DNA from: Methanobrevibacter cuticularis
Lineage (GTDB): Archaea; Methanobacteriota; Methanobacteria; Methanobacteriales; Methanobacteriaceae
DNA length: 36,062 nt
Direction of reading: 5' to 3'
Assembly: GCF_001639285.1 (NCBI RefSeq)
Contig: NZ_LWMW01000093.1
Location: forward strand, 1-36,062
Part shown: positions 10,982 to 19,729 of the stretch, piece after piece
Layout of the letters: every line of letters begins with the position of its first letter
Position numbering within the stretch: position 1 is the stretch's first letter
Notes under the pieces: generated by a model
Told to the model about the DNA's origin: nothing
Database searches by the model: none
What the model saw: the letters and a program-made list of their open reading frames with translations, nothing else
Position numbers and translations under genes: made by a program

Positions 10982-12448
10982 ATGAGAATTGTATTAGCTG
11001 GAACTGGAAGTGCAGTAGGAAAAACAACTATTTCTACAGGAATCATGAAGGCACTATCTGCTGAAATGAATGTTCAGCCATTTAAAGTTGGTCCAGATTA
11101 CATAGATCCTTCTTATCATACATTAGCCACTAGAAATCCCTCAAGAAATCTTGATTCTTTTTTCATGAATGATGATCAGATTAAAAAATCATTTGTTCGA
11201 GGATTAGATTTAGCTAATGCAGATATTGGCATAATTGAAGGAGTTAGGGGCCTTTATGAAGGAATAAGTCCCATCGGCGACGTTGGAAATACGGCATCAA
11301 TAGCTAAAGCATTAAATGCTCCAGTAATTCTTATCATGGATGGTCGTAGCTTGGTAAAAAGTGCAGCTGCAGTAGTACTAGGGTTTAAAACTCTCGATCC
11401 AGAAGTTAAAATTGAAGGTGTTATCTTAAACAAAATAAAAGGAAAAAGACACTTTTTAAAAGCTAAAAAAGCTATTGAAACTTTAACCAATACAAGAGTA
11501 ATAGGAGGAATACCTAGGGATGATGCATTAACCGTTAATGAACGTCATTTAGGTCTTGTTCCAGCTTTAGAACGTGAAAGAATAGCTATTAATATTGATA
11601 TATGGTCAAAAGTTGTGGAAGAGTACATTGATTTAGATGCCCTAAAAGAAATAGCTAAATCTCAAGGAAAAATAACTAAAAGTAATAAGAATAATAATTG
11701 TGATGAAAATATAGACAATAATATAGCTACTAAATATAATAATCTAAATAATGGGAATAACAATGAAGATATTAGAGATAATATTAGAAATAATGAAAAC
11801 AGCACAGAGCTGTGGAAAATAGCTAACAAAAATAAAGTTAAAATAGGGGTAGCTAGGGATGAAATTTTTAGTTTCTATTATCAAGAGAATTTGGAGAGTT
11901 TAGAGGATAATAATGCGAAAATAATTCTTTTCAGTCCATATAAGGATGAAGAAATTCCTGATGTGGATGCTCTATATATTGGTGGAGGATATCCTGAAAT
12001 TTTTAAAAAAGAGCTTGAAAATAATGAAACAATGAGAAAATCAATAAATGATTTTCACAGGGATGAAAATCCCATATATGCAGAATGTGGAGGATTAATC
12101 TATTTGTCTCAATCTATTGATGATGTAAAAATGTGTAATGTCTTACCTTACAATTCAATAATGACTGATAAAGTCCAAGGTCTTAGTTATGTAATAGCTA
12201 AATCAAATGAAGATAATTTGATTTCACAAAAAGGAGAAGTATTCAGAGGCCATGAATTCCATTATACTAAACTATTGGTGGATGATGTTCAATCAAACTT
12301 CGTATTTGATATACAGAGAGGTCGAGGAATACTTAATAATAAGGATGGTTTAGCTATTAACAACACTTTAGCTAATTATATCCATATTCATGCATGTTCT
12401 TGTCCTAATTTCGCATATAATTTCACAAAAAATGTGAGTGAATTATAA
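10982..12448 (+). CDS. cfbB: Ni-sirohydrochlorin / cobyrinate a,c-diamide synthase (CfbB/CbiA)
   Basis: A 488-residue glutamine-dependent amidase that amidates the a and c acetate side chains of Ni-sirohydrochlorin (coenzyme F430) and/or cobyrinate. The N-terminal ATPase domain has the P-loop [12 protein letters not shown] and [11 protein letters not shown]; the C-terminal type-1-like glutaminase has [10 protein letters not shown] with the nucleophilic cysteine and [10 protein letters not shown] with the histidine. Family members are about 450 residues; the excess is an N/D-rich low-complexity linker at about residues 236-275 between the two domains. The start at 10982 gives the conserved [15 protein letters not shown] and appears leaderless. 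Sequence alone does not separate CfbB from CbiA, and in methanogens one enzyme may serve both pathways. Confidence 0.9.
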   Translation: MRIVLAGTGSAVGKTTISTGIMKALSAEMNVQPFKVGPDYIDPSYHTLATRNPSRNLDSFFMNDDQIKKSFVRGLDLANADIGIIEGVRGLYEGISPIGDVGNTASIAKALNAPVILIMDGRSLVKSAAAVVLGFKTLDPEVKIEGVILNKIKGKRHFLKAKKAIETLTNTRVIGGIPRDDALTVNERHLGLVPALERERIAINIDIWSKVVEEYIDLDALKEIAKSQGKITKSNKNNNCDENIDNNIATKYNNLNNGNNNEDIRDNIRNNENSTELWKIANKNKVKIGVARDEIFSFYYQENLESLEDNNAKIILFSPYKDEEIPDVDALYIGGGYPEIFKKELENNETMRKSINDFHRDENPIYAECGGLIYLSQSIDDVKMCNVLPYNSIMTDKVQGLSYVIAKSNEDNLISQKGEVFRGHEFHYTKLLVDDVQSNFVFDIQRGRGILNNKDGLAINNTLANYIHIHACSCPNFAYNFTKNVSEL

Positions 12449-12668
12449 TAACAGTAAAATCCATTTAATTTGTATCTTATGGATTTAATAGTTTACATTT
12501 TATTGATCAAATAATTGATATTTTATTGATTCAATAGTTCTTAGATTAATTTAAAGGATATTTAAGAAATTATTCTTAATAATATGATTTTATTGAATAT
12601 AATATGAATATTTTAGGCAGATTGAATTTAACTATGATCAAATAAAATATTCTTAATATCTAGATAAT

Positions 12669-12800
12669 TAATTTATTGGATATTAATTTATTGGATATTT
12701 TTATAATTAATTTATTGGATATTTTTATAATTAATTTATTGGATATTAATTTATTGGATATTTTTATAATTAATTTATTGGATATTAATTTATAGGATAT
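12669..12800. repeat. Array of seven 15-bp units, three with a 9-bp extension
   Basis: TAATTTATTGGATAT occurs seven times head to tail; in copies 2, 3 and 5 it is followed by TTTTATAAT, so the lengths run 15, 24, 24, 15, 24, 15, 15 and sum exactly to 132 bp. The last copy has one change (TATAGG). It occupies the spacer 12449-12850 ahead of the Wzy-like gene; I see no gene in that spacer. Confidence 0.9.
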
Positions 12801-12850
12801 TTAAGATAATATAATGATAATTATTGATAAAAATCAAAGAAAATGGGGAA

Positions 12851-14065
12851 ATGGTTGGTATGAAAATAAATGTGAGAGATTTTAAAAATATCGATTTATT
12901 TCATCCATATATACTAATTATGGCTTTTGTGGCATTTATAGCTATTAGTCTACCTATTTTATATTTCTCTAATGAATTACCTAGACCCTCATTTCAAGTG
13001 TATTATTTTATAATAATGGGGATTGTATTTTTTGTTTTTGGTGTTTTATTTCCAAAAATAATTGGGATGATTTCAAAGAGATTTAAAAATAAAATGATTT
13101 ATATAAGCAATATAAAATCAAGAAGATTAGGTCATCTAGCTATTTTTTCAAGATATAGTTTATTAGAAATCTTGCTAGTTTCAATTGTCTTAATTGGAAT
13201 AATACTTCAAATAATTAATTTCATAATGTTGGGAGGGATTCCTCTTTTAAGTGGAGTATTAAAAGCTCATGCTGCTACAAAAATATGGTTATTTTCATTT
13301 ATTGCATTTATAATAGGAATAAACATCCTTCTTGCTAAATATAACAGAAAATCTCATTATATCTTTTTACTAATTGGGTTAGGATTATTTGCACTTACTG
13401 GTTATAGAACAACCCCAATAGCTATTTTGTTAAGTGTTTTTATTACATTATATTATACTAGAAATATAAAAATAAAATATCAGCTTTTTTTTATCGCAGT
13501 AATAGCTATTTTACTCCTTATTATTGGATTTATAGCTGTTCAATCTATTGAATGGCAGCAATGGAGATTGAATGCTTTAGAATTACTATCTTATAGGGCA
13601 GGATTTACTTTAAATATTCTAGATAGGGCTACATATTTAGCTGGATCTACTAATGGCAGTTTATTTTATTACACTTTAACAGGATTTTTTAAATCAGTTG
13701 ATCCAAGAGTTTTAGTTGGTGAAGTTGTCCTTAATGAGCATCATTCCATCACTTCTACAATTTTAGGGCCAGCTATTTTAGATTTTGGAGGTATAGGATT
13801 GGCTGTGCAGATGTTTTTGATAGGTCTTATCTTGAAGCTATTATATTTCATTCAAAAACATGTGAAAGGAATAGCTACAGCTTTTTATGGTATAATTCTG
13901 GCACAAACTTTTATTTGGATTGAAACAGGACCAACAGACCTTGTAGTTTGGTTATTCTATTTCCTTGGGATTATTACAATAGTATATTATTTTGTTATTA
14001 TAGATAATAATGCAAATCATTCTAAATTTAAGGATAAGATTGATAATTCCATGGATGGTGAGTAA
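12851..14065 (+). CDS. Wzy-like oligosaccharide repeat-unit polymerase (multi-spanning membrane protein)
   Basis: About 404 residues with roughly ten to twelve hydrophobic membrane segments along the whole length, a short basic loop after the second segment (KRFKNKM), the conserved-looking GYRTTPIAILL in the middle, and a longer extra-membrane loop around residues 240-300, the general plan of O-antigen/oligosaccharide polymerases. It likely joins lipid-linked saccharide units on the outer face of the membrane. The start is unclear: ATGs at 12851 and 12860 and a TTG at 12824 are in frame, with GGGG just upstream of the first. It ends directly at the next gene (TAA then ATG), so the two are translationally coupled. 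Confidence 0.65.
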   Translation: MVGMKINVRDFKNIDLFHPYILIMAFVAFIAISLPILYFSNELPRPSFQVYYFIIMGIVFFVFGVLFPKIIGMISKRFKNKMIYISNIKSRRLGHLAIFSRYSLLEILLVSIVLIGIILQIINFIMLGGIPLLSGVLKAHAATKIWLFSFIAFIIGINILLAKYNRKSHYIFLLIGLGLFALTGYRTTPIAILLSVFITLYYTRNIKIKYQLFFIAVIAILLLIIGFIAVQSIEWQQWRLNALELLSYRAGFTLNILDRATYLAGSTNGSLFYYTLTGFFKSVDPRVLVGEVVLNEHHSITSTILGPAILDFGGIGLAVQMFLIGLILKLLYFIQKHVKGIATAFYGIILAQTFIWIETGPTDLVVWLFYFLGIITIVYYFVIIDNNANHSKFKDKIDNSMDGE

Positions 14066-15214
14066 ATGGAAGATCAAATAAATATAGCTATTGCTTGTGA
14101 ATTGGCTCCAGCAAAAACCATAATTCCTATAATAAAAAGAATAAAATTCTTAGAAAAAGAAGAAAAAGATTATTTAAACTGGAACAAGAGTAAAATTATT
14201 GGTTTAACTCATGGAAAAGGAGTAAAAGAACTTTTAAAACCTTATTGTAATGAAATATATTCTATTGGTCAAGGTAGGGGAGGAGGAAAAGTAAAAAGAA
14301 ACAATTTGGAACTAGCTTCTTTAATTATCAAAGATATCTTTAAAGCTATTAAAGCTATGAGGGGTAAAAATATAGACCTTTTAGTTACTTGTGGAAATGC
14401 AGGGGATGTTAGGAAATCAATAGCTGCAGCTAATTTTCTTAAAATACCAATAATACATATAGAACAAGATATTTACAATCCAATTGAATTTATTTCATAT
14501 GCTAATTTAGTTACTCTCCCTTCAAAAAAATATGAAGACTACTTTGAAAATATTTACCATATTGATAATGTAGTTAATATTGGGGGATATCCAATGGCAA
14601 ATTATGTAAAAGAATACATCAATGATGAAAAATTGGAGATATCTGAAGAAATCTCATTGAAATATGCTGTTGATGATTTTATTTTAATAGTTTTAGGTGG
14701 AGATTTAAAAATAACTGATTTAAAAGAATTAATCACTTCACTTGAAAATTTGGATTTTCCAGTTATCATAGCCCCATATAGATTTAAAAGAGAACAGATA
14801 GAGAGTTTAATCACTTCCAACAAAATAAAGGTTTTAGATGAATTTGTTGATTTGTTGAGTTTACTAAAAGAAGCTAAAGCTCTGATTTATGGTGCAGGAA
14901 TGGGAATGACAATAGAAGCAGGAGTATTAGAAATTCCTTCTATAAAAATAGCTGGCTTTCATAAAAAACAAGGTAGTGTAGATTTAGCTAAAGATTTAGC
15001 TATTCCAATCCTAGAGATATCTGATCTTCCAAAAAATATGGAAGAATTAAATAAATTAAGTAAACCAAATGGAAAATTTCTTATTGAAAATAGTGAACTA
15101 GCTATTGAAAATCTTGTAGACATTATCAATGATTTTGATTTTAATAATCTTCCTAAAAAAAGTGGTTTAAGTGCTATGAGAGCTATATGGAAAAAAAGGT
15201 CTGAATTTAGATAA
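14066..15214 (+). CDS. GT-B-fold glycosyltransferase-like protein, coupled to the Wzy-like gene
   Basis: A soluble protein of 382 residues with two Rossmann-like halves. The first half has GLTHGKGVKELL, the long helix SLIIKDIFKAIKAMRGKN, then LLVTCGNAGDVRKSIAAANF and IPIIHIEQDIYNP. The second half has LIVLGGDLKITDLKELI and ALIYGAGMGMTIEAGVLEIP, like the donor-binding site of MurG, GT28 or DUF354-type proteins. It may transfer a sugar to a lipid carrier or act as a UDP-sugar epimerase-like enzyme. Its start codon follows the upstream stop directly, with GGTGAG inside the upstream gene as ribosome site. The linkage to a polymerase suggests surface glycan or pseudomurein precursor work; the exact substrate is unknown. 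Confidence 0.6.
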   Translation: MEDQINIAIACELAPAKTIIPIIKRIKFLEKEEKDYLNWNKSKIIGLTHGKGVKELLKPYCNEIYSIGQGRGGGKVKRNNLELASLIIKDIFKAIKAMRGKNIDLLVTCGNAGDVRKSIAAANFLKIPIIHIEQDIYNPIEFISYANLVTLPSKKYEDYFENIYHIDNVVNIGGYPMANYVKEYINDEKLEISEEISLKYAVDDFILIVLGGDLKITDLKELITSLENLDFPVIIAPYRFKREQIESLITSNKIKVLDEFVDLLSLLKEAKALIYGAGMGMTIEAGVLEIPSIKIAGFHKKQGSVDLAKDLAIPILEISDLPKNMEELNKLSKPNGKFLIENSELAIENLVDIINDFDFNNLPKKSGLSAMRAIWKKRSEFR

Positions 15215-15332
15215 TGATTAAATATTGGATAAGATAGATGATTGTAATTAGGTATTTTCAAATGATTATAATCAGTTTGATAAAGTTCTTAATAAATAAA
15301 TCGTCTAAAAAAACATTATAATCTTAAGCTAA

Positions 15333-15540
15333 TAATCTTAATCAATTTATTAAACTAATAAAGATATTTAAATAATATATTTTTAATCTTAATTAATTTA
15401 TTAAACTAATAAAGATATTTAAATAATATATTTTTAATCTTAATTAATTTATTAAACTAATAAAGATATTTAAATAATATATTCTTAATCTTAATTAATT
15501 TATTAAACTAATAAAGATATTTAAATAATATATTTTTAAT
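15333..15540. repeat. 51-bp tandem repeat, four copies
   Basis: Four nearly identical copies start at 15333, 15384, 15435 and 15486. Each contains TTAATTTATTAAACTAATAA followed by AGATATTTAAATAATATAT. The copies differ at only a few positions. The array lies between the GT-B gene and mtd, well upstream of the mtd promoter; the remaining spacer 15541-15800 shows nothing recognisable. Confidence 0.9.
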
Positions 15541-15807
15541 AATAATCAATTTTAAGGCACTGTAATTAAAAATAAATGATATTAAGAATTTAATTTATCT
15601 TCGAAATTTAAGAACTTTTTCATAAATACTATAGTTTTCCTGATTTTGTTTTAAGGTCATTTAAAATTTTCTTTTATATCATTCATATACTTTTAAAGAA
15701 TCTTTAATTATACAATATATTTTTAACAAGCTATTATATTGAAAATAAATCCTAAATTATTCTTTATTTCACTAACCATTAGAAAATATTGAAACTTAAA
15801 AAACTAG

Positions 15808-15815
15808 TATATAAA
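15808..15815 (+). promoter_or_regulatory. TATA box of mtd
   Basis: TATATAAA, preceded by an A-rich BRE-like stretch, lies 66 bases before the mtd ATG. Transcription from about 25 bases downstream would give a leader of roughly 40 bases that includes the GGTGAT ribosome site. Confidence 0.6.
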
Positions 15816-15881
15816 GTTAATGGTTCAAAATAAATCAGAAAGTACTTAATAATAAAGAATAAATAAGAAATTGGTGATAAA

Positions 15882-16712
15882 ATGGTAGTCAAAATTGGAA
15901 TAATTAAAAGTGGAAATATCGGTACTTCACCTGTATTAGATTTATTACTTGATGAAAGAGCTGATAGACCTAATATTGACGTACGAGTAATTGGTTCTGG
16001 TGCTAAAATGAACCCAGAACAAGTAGAAGAAGTAACTCCTAAGATAAAAGAGTTTAACCCAGATTTTGCTATATTTATAAGCCCTAATCCTGGTGCACCT
16101 GGACCTGCTAAGGCAAGAGAATTATTATCAAGCTATGATATCCCTGCTTTGATAATTGGTGATGGTCCTGGAATGGGTAAAAGAGAAGAAATGGATGAAC
16201 AAGGTTTAGGTTACATAATCGTAAAAGCTGACCCTATGATTGGTGCAAGAAGAGAATTACTTGACCCAACTGAAATGGCTTCATTTAACTCTGATGTTAT
16301 TAAAGTTTTAGCTTTAACTGGTGCTTACAGAACAGTACAAAACGCAATCGATGGAATGATTGCAGATGTTGAAGCTGGAAAAGATGTTGAGTTACCTAAA
16401 ATCGTATTATCTCGAGATGTAGCTGTTAAAGCTGCAGACTTTAAAAATCCTTATGCTAAAGCTAAAGCTATGGCTGCATATGAAATAGCTACTAAAGTAG
16501 CTGATATTGATACTGAAGGATGTTTCATGGTTCAAGATGCTGAAAAATACATACCACTTGTTGCATCTGCTCACGAAATGATCGCAGTAGCAGCAAAATT
16601 AGCTGAAGAAGCAAGAGAAATTGAAAAATCCAATGATACAGTTGTAAGAACTCCACACAGTGGAAAAGGTACTACTGTTTCTAAAACAAAATTACTAGAT
16701 AAACCAGCTTAA
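15882..16712 (+). CDS. mtd: F420-dependent methylene-tetrahydromethanopterin dehydrogenase
   Basis: Central methanogenesis enzyme of 276 residues that reversibly reduces methenyl-H4MPT to methylene-H4MPT with reduced F420 in the cytoplasm. The N-terminus VVKIGIIKSGNIGTSPVLDL, the ISPNPGAPGPAKARE block, GDGPGMGKREEMDEQGLGY and DPMIGARRELLDP are characteristic, and the length equals that of known Mtd. The ATG follows GGTGAT. Compared with its neighbours it uses more C-ending and GTA/CCT codons, as expected of a highly expressed gene. It is monocistronic, with its own TATA box and a strong terminator. Confidence 0.98.
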   Translation: MVVKIGIIKSGNIGTSPVLDLLLDERADRPNIDVRVIGSGAKMNPEQVEEVTPKIKEFNPDFAIFISPNPGAPGPAKARELLSSYDIPALIIGDGPGMGKREEMDEQGLGYIIVKADPMIGARRELLDPTEMASFNSDVIKVLALTGAYRTVQNAIDGMIADVEAGKDVELPKIVLSRDVAVKAADFKNPYAKAKAMAAYEIATKVADIDTEGCFMVQDAEKYIPLVASAHEMIAVAAKLAEEAREIEKSNDTVVRTPHSGKGTTVSKTKLLDKPA

Positions 16713-16740
16713 GTTTATCTTAAAATATATCCTACATTAA

Positions 16741-16776
16741 AAACCGTTTTCAACGGTTTACTTTTCTTTTTTTAAA
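16741..16776 (+). terminator. Terminator of mtd
   Basis: AAACCGTT and AACGGTTT form a perfect 8-bp stem with a TTC loop 28 bases after the mtd stop, followed by a T-rich run. The rest of the convergent spacer (16777-17029) is AT-rich and contains a second, weak inverted repeat (TTTTAACTTT near 16965, AAAGTTAAAA near 17003) that could end hisB transcription on the other strand. Confidence 0.8.
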
Positions 16777-17029
16777 TTAGCTTATTATAATATTTTTAAT
16801 AGCTTTATCGGTATAATGATTATAAAATGATATTTTAATCTTAATAAAGTTTAATTGTTAAAAAAATTTTAATTTATAGTGTAAAACATTATTTTTGGGA
16901 AAATTTTAATATTTTTAATTTTTATTAAAATGAATATTTTTTAAAATAAAAAAAATCAGAGATTTTTTAACTTTATAAAAATAAAAAATTTTTCTAAAAT
17001 AAAAAGTTAAAATTTATTATGAATTCAAA

Positions 17030-17611
17030 TTAAATTATCCCTTTAGTACTTGGGATGGAATCATGTTCAATTTTACAAGCATCCTTCAAAGATTTAGCAA
17101 ATGCTTTAAAAATAGCTTCAGCTTTATGATGGTCATTTGATCCTTTAGCATGAATATTAATATTCAATTTTCCAGAACTTGAAAATGATTCAAAAAAGTG
17201 TTTTATTGTATCAGAAGTCATGTCTCCGATTTTATCGTTGTTAAATGAGAAATCCATTTCATAATAGCTACGCCCACTAATATCAATAGCTACGGTAGCT
17301 AATGAATCGTCCATAGGAATGATTGCATGAGACATTCTTTTAATACCTCTCTTATTTCCAATAGCTTCTAAAAAAGCTTCTCCAAATAAAATTCCAACAT
17401 CTTCTATTGTGTGATGGTCGTCAATATCTATATCCCCAATAGCTTCAATATCTAAATCAAATAAGCTATGTTTTGTGAAGGATTCTAACATGTGATTAAA
17501 GAAATTGATCCCTGTATTGATATTGTACATACCTTTTCCATCTAAATTAATTTTTATTTTGATGTCAGTTTCAGATGTTTTTCTTGAAACTTTAGCTATT
17601 CTTTCTTTCAT
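17030..17611 (-). CDS. hisB: Imidazoleglycerol-phosphate dehydratase
   Basis: The sixth step of histidine synthesis, dehydrating imidazole glycerol phosphate to imidazole acetol phosphate. The 193-residue protein has the two Mn-binding histidine clusters, [11 protein letters not shown] near residues 64-74 and [12 protein letters not shown] near 161-172, and the FFNHMLESF segment near 37-45. It is the monofunctional form with no phosphatase domain. The ATG at 17611 follows a GTGAG site. No other his gene is nearby, as is common in methanogens with dispersed his genes. It lies just downstream of the ferredoxin gene on the same strand and could share its transcript. Confidence 0.96.
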   Translation of the reverse strand: MKERIAKVSRKTSETDIKIKINLDGKGMYNINTGINFFNHMLESFTKHSLFDLDIEAIGDIDIDDHHTIEDVGILFGEAFLEAIGNKRGIKRMSHAIIPMDDSLATVAIDISGRSYYEMDFSFNNDKIGDMTSDTIKHFFESFSSSGKLNINIHAKGSNDHHKAEAIFKAFAKSLKDACKIEHDSIPSTKGII

Positions 17612-17671
17612 TTAACTCACTTTTCATAACTATTATAGTCAATTCTTTTAATGTGGTAATTATTATAAAAT

Positions 17672-17932
17672 TTATAGAGGTAATTTCTCTCTTGTATCTT
17701 CTTTTGATTTTTTAATTCTCTTTTTTTCTTCTTCATCATCAGGTGCATTCCTAATAACGGTTATCGCATCTTCTGGACACCTAGATGCACATATTGTACA
17801 AACATGACAATATTCTAAATTGGATGCATGAGCGGTTTTATTAATAGTCCATATTTTCTGACCTTTAGGACATATCTCTTTACATTCCCCACATCCGGTA
17901 CATTTATCTTTATCAACTTCTATTTTTAGAAT
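17672..17932 (-). CDS. Small 2[4Fe-4S] ferredoxin with an apparent ATT start codon
   Basis: An 86-residue protein with two complete C-x2-C-x2-C-x3-C-P motifs: CTGCGECKEICPKG in the N-terminal half and CHVCTICASRCPEDA in the second half, then a charged tail (DDEEEKKRIKKSKEDTRE). It probably carries electrons between oxidoreductases. The frame has no ATG, GTG or TTG upstream of the first cysteine motif before an in-frame TGA. The sequence GAGGTG at 17938-17943 lies exactly five bases before ATT (17932-17930), so initiation at ATT giving (M)LKIEVDKDKCTGC is the simplest reading. Gene finders limited to standard starts would miss it. It is read toward hisB. Confidence 0.85.
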   Translation of the reverse strand: MLKIEVDKDKCTGCGECKEICPKGQKIWTINKTAHASNLEYCHVCTICASRCPEDAITVIRNAPDDEEEKKRIKKSKEDTREKLPL

Positions 17933-17960
17933 AAAAACACCTCAAGATAATTAAATTCTC

Positions 17961-17972
17961 TTGTCATGACAA
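17961..17972. promoter_or_regulatory. Perfect 12-bp palindrome upstream of the ferredoxin gene
   Basis: TTGTCATGACAA is a perfect palindrome centred about 34 bases upstream of the ATT start, in the place expected for an operator over the transcription start or leader. No regulator is assigned; the ModE-like gene next door is one candidate. Confidence 0.4.
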
Positions 17973-18023
17973 TACATTTTTATGAGTATCATTAATCATA
18001 AATATTTATATCATTTCTCCTTA

Positions 18024-18107
18024 ATTAGAATATTGGGGTTTTAGAATATTTTCATTTCAGAGTTTTATATTGATTAGAATATTGGGGTTTTAGAATATTT
18101 TCATTTT
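18024..18107. repeat. Duplicated motif block upstream of the ferredoxin gene
   Basis: A block of about 35 bp starting ATTAGAATATTGGGGTTTTA is present at 18024 and again at 18073 (spacing 49 bp). Each block itself holds TTAGAATATT twice, 16 bp apart, so the 10-mer occurs four times. It lies between the ModE-like stop and the ferredoxin start, which are both on the minus strand. Confidence 0.75.
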
Positions 18108-18176
18108 AGAAACTTGGATATATTAAAAATTTAGACATAGACTTTTTTGAAATTTAATTATATTATTTTAAGATGA

Positions 18177-18869
18177 TTAAATTTTTAAAGTAGCTATTGA
18201 AACAGCTTTAAAACCAACATAAACTTCTTTTCCTATTTTAAGATTTAGTTTTTCTTCTGCAGATAGAGTGATATTTGAATATAAAGATATGCCACCAATA
18301 TCAACTTTTATTTTTATCATTTCATTATTTAAACTTATTTCGGTTATATATCCTTTTATTATGTTTTGTACACTTGATTCTTGTGGTTCAAGCATTATAA
18401 AGATGTTATCATAGCTTATTAAGGCTAATATTTTATCTCCGACTTCATAGTTGTCATTTAAAGGAATAGTGATATGAACCTCATTCATTTCTATGGTCAT
18501 AACTCCTTTAGATTTGTCAATATTTAGGATTTTAGTTTCAATTTCATTAACATCCTTGTGTAGTTCCATAATAGCATTAATTTTTTTACATTCCTTTAAA
18601 ATTTTTGCTCCTTCGTAACTGAGGACGGTACTTCCGCCTCCACCTTTCCCTCCTTTGCTTGTAGAAACAATAGCTATTTCTAAAGTAGATTCAATCCTAT
18701 CTATATAGTTAAGAGCAGTTCTATAGGATATTTTGGTTAATTTAGCTCCTTCTGTGATGGAATTGGTCATGTTTATGTAGTTAAGAAGATCATATTTCTT
18801 TTTATCTAAAAGAAAAGCCTTTCCACCAATATTTATTTTATATTCTACACCTGCTTCAACTTCTCTCAT
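18177..18869 (-). CDS. modE: ModE-like regulator with TOBE/Mop molybdate-binding domains
   Basis: A 230-residue protein. Residues 1 to about 105 form a LysR-type winged helix as in ModE (KYDLLNYINMTNSITEGAKLTKISYRTALNYIDRIE, then the wing with GGKGGGGSTVLSYEGAKIL). Residues about 118-165 and 168-230 look like two TOBE/Mop domains (IKGYITEISLNNEMIKIKVD, ending GFKAVSIATL) that bind molybdate or tungstate. It likely controls Mo/W uptake or the Mo/W forms of formylmethanofuran dehydrogenase. The start at 18869 follows GAGGTAAT. No molybdate transporter lies beside it; the downstream neighbour on the same strand is the ferredoxin. Confidence 0.85.
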   Translation of the reverse strand: MREVEAGVEYKINIGGKAFLLDKKKYDLLNYINMTNSITEGAKLTKISYRTALNYIDRIESTLEIAIVSTSKGGKGGGGSTVLSYEGAKILKECKKINAIMELHKDVNEIETKILNIDKSKGVMTIEMNEVHITIPLNDNYEVGDKILALISYDNIFIMLEPQESSVQNIIKGYITEISLNNEMIKIKVDIGGISLYSNITLSAEEKLNLKIGKEVYVGFKAVSIATLKI

Positions 18870-18986
18870 ATTACCTCTTCCAGTAAATCTTGTTAGTAAT
18901 TTAATTCTTTTTAAATTCTTTTAAAATTTAAATAATTACTAACTATATATTTTTTCTCCATATTAAATGTTTTTGTAATAGAGTTT

Positions 18987-19280
18987 TAGGGACTGTCAAT
19001 TTGTTAGTTGGTATTTTGTGTTTTTTATCCAATTTTTTTTGTTCTGTGGCCGATTTGGTTTATGAATCCTATTTTTGTCCTGTATTTATTTTTATCTGCT
19101 TTTGACATTATATTTTCTATGTAGTTTTCAGTTTTATTGGTTGTGGAATCGATTTTGCACATATAGACTTTTTAAGAAGATTAGAATTTTTTTATATTTT
19201 GGGAAGAATTCTTGTTTTAAATATTTTGCTAAAAACTCTGGAAATTCATCTAATTATTATATATTAATCTTATTAAGAAG
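18987..19280 (-). pseudogene. Decayed insertion sequence: C-terminal transposase fragment and element end
   Basis: Two minus-strand frames joined by a frameshift near 19160 give a degraded transposase tail. The first reads EFPEFLAKYLKQEFFPKYKK; the second has the segment STNKTENYIENIMSKADKNK, then RTKIGFINQIGHRTKKIG and a stop at 19025-19027. The serine-threonine-asparagine-x-x-E-N-Y pattern followed by a basic tail is typical of DDE transposase C-termini. About 30 bases after the stop is GGGACTGTCAATTTGTTAG (from about 18990), plausibly the terminal repeat. The N-terminal two thirds are absent. The assignment is by resemblance. Confidence 0.5.
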
Positions 19281-19349
19281 TTTATTAATACAATAGACTA
19301 TAAAAAACCCTATGTATGTTTTGAAAAAATAAAATAAAAATATTAAGCC

Positions 19350-19479
19350 AATGCTGTCAATTTAAGAAAATTTTCTTTAAAATTTCAATATTTTTAATTA
19401 ATTTTTTATAATTTATATCTAAACTGAATGTTGCATTCATGAGAATGTTAAAGTAATAATTCTTTAAGTTGACAGCATT
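19350..19479. mobile_element. Short element with inverted ends (MITE-like), 130 bp
   Basis: AATGCTGTCAA at 19350-19360 and its exact complement TTGACAGCATT at 19469-19479 bound a 130-bp AT-rich segment; the similarity of the ends extends inward about 17 bases with one mismatch and one indel. The core CTGTCAATTT also occurs at the end of the decayed insertion sequence 360 bp away, so this may be a non-autonomous relative. No clear target-site duplication is visible. The flanks 19281-19349 and 19480-19729 show no gene. Confidence 0.5.
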
Positions 19480-19729
19480 GAGAATTATTCTCATTAAAAT
19501 TTGACCTTTGAATACTCCCATAATAAAAAAACATAAAATATTCAATCACTTATATAAAAAAATAAACAATGTTGAAATAACATAATAAACCATGAGAAAC
19601 TATAAAAAAGAGTTGATAGTAGTATTTATTTTTGTAAATTCATTAAATGTATTAAGACACTAGTTTGGTCTAAAACATTTAATTTTATATTTGTAATTTG
19701 GGAGATATTTTAGAAAAATCCATGGATGT

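Noticed and set aside
15333..15540. CRISPR array
   Set aside because: The copies are directly adjacent with no unique spacers, and there are no cas genes. The same holds for the other arrays, including 5326-5515, 7353-7680 and 12669-12800.
19075..19296. 73-codon plus-strand frame
   Set aside because: It is antisense to the degraded transposase, which explains the sequence better.
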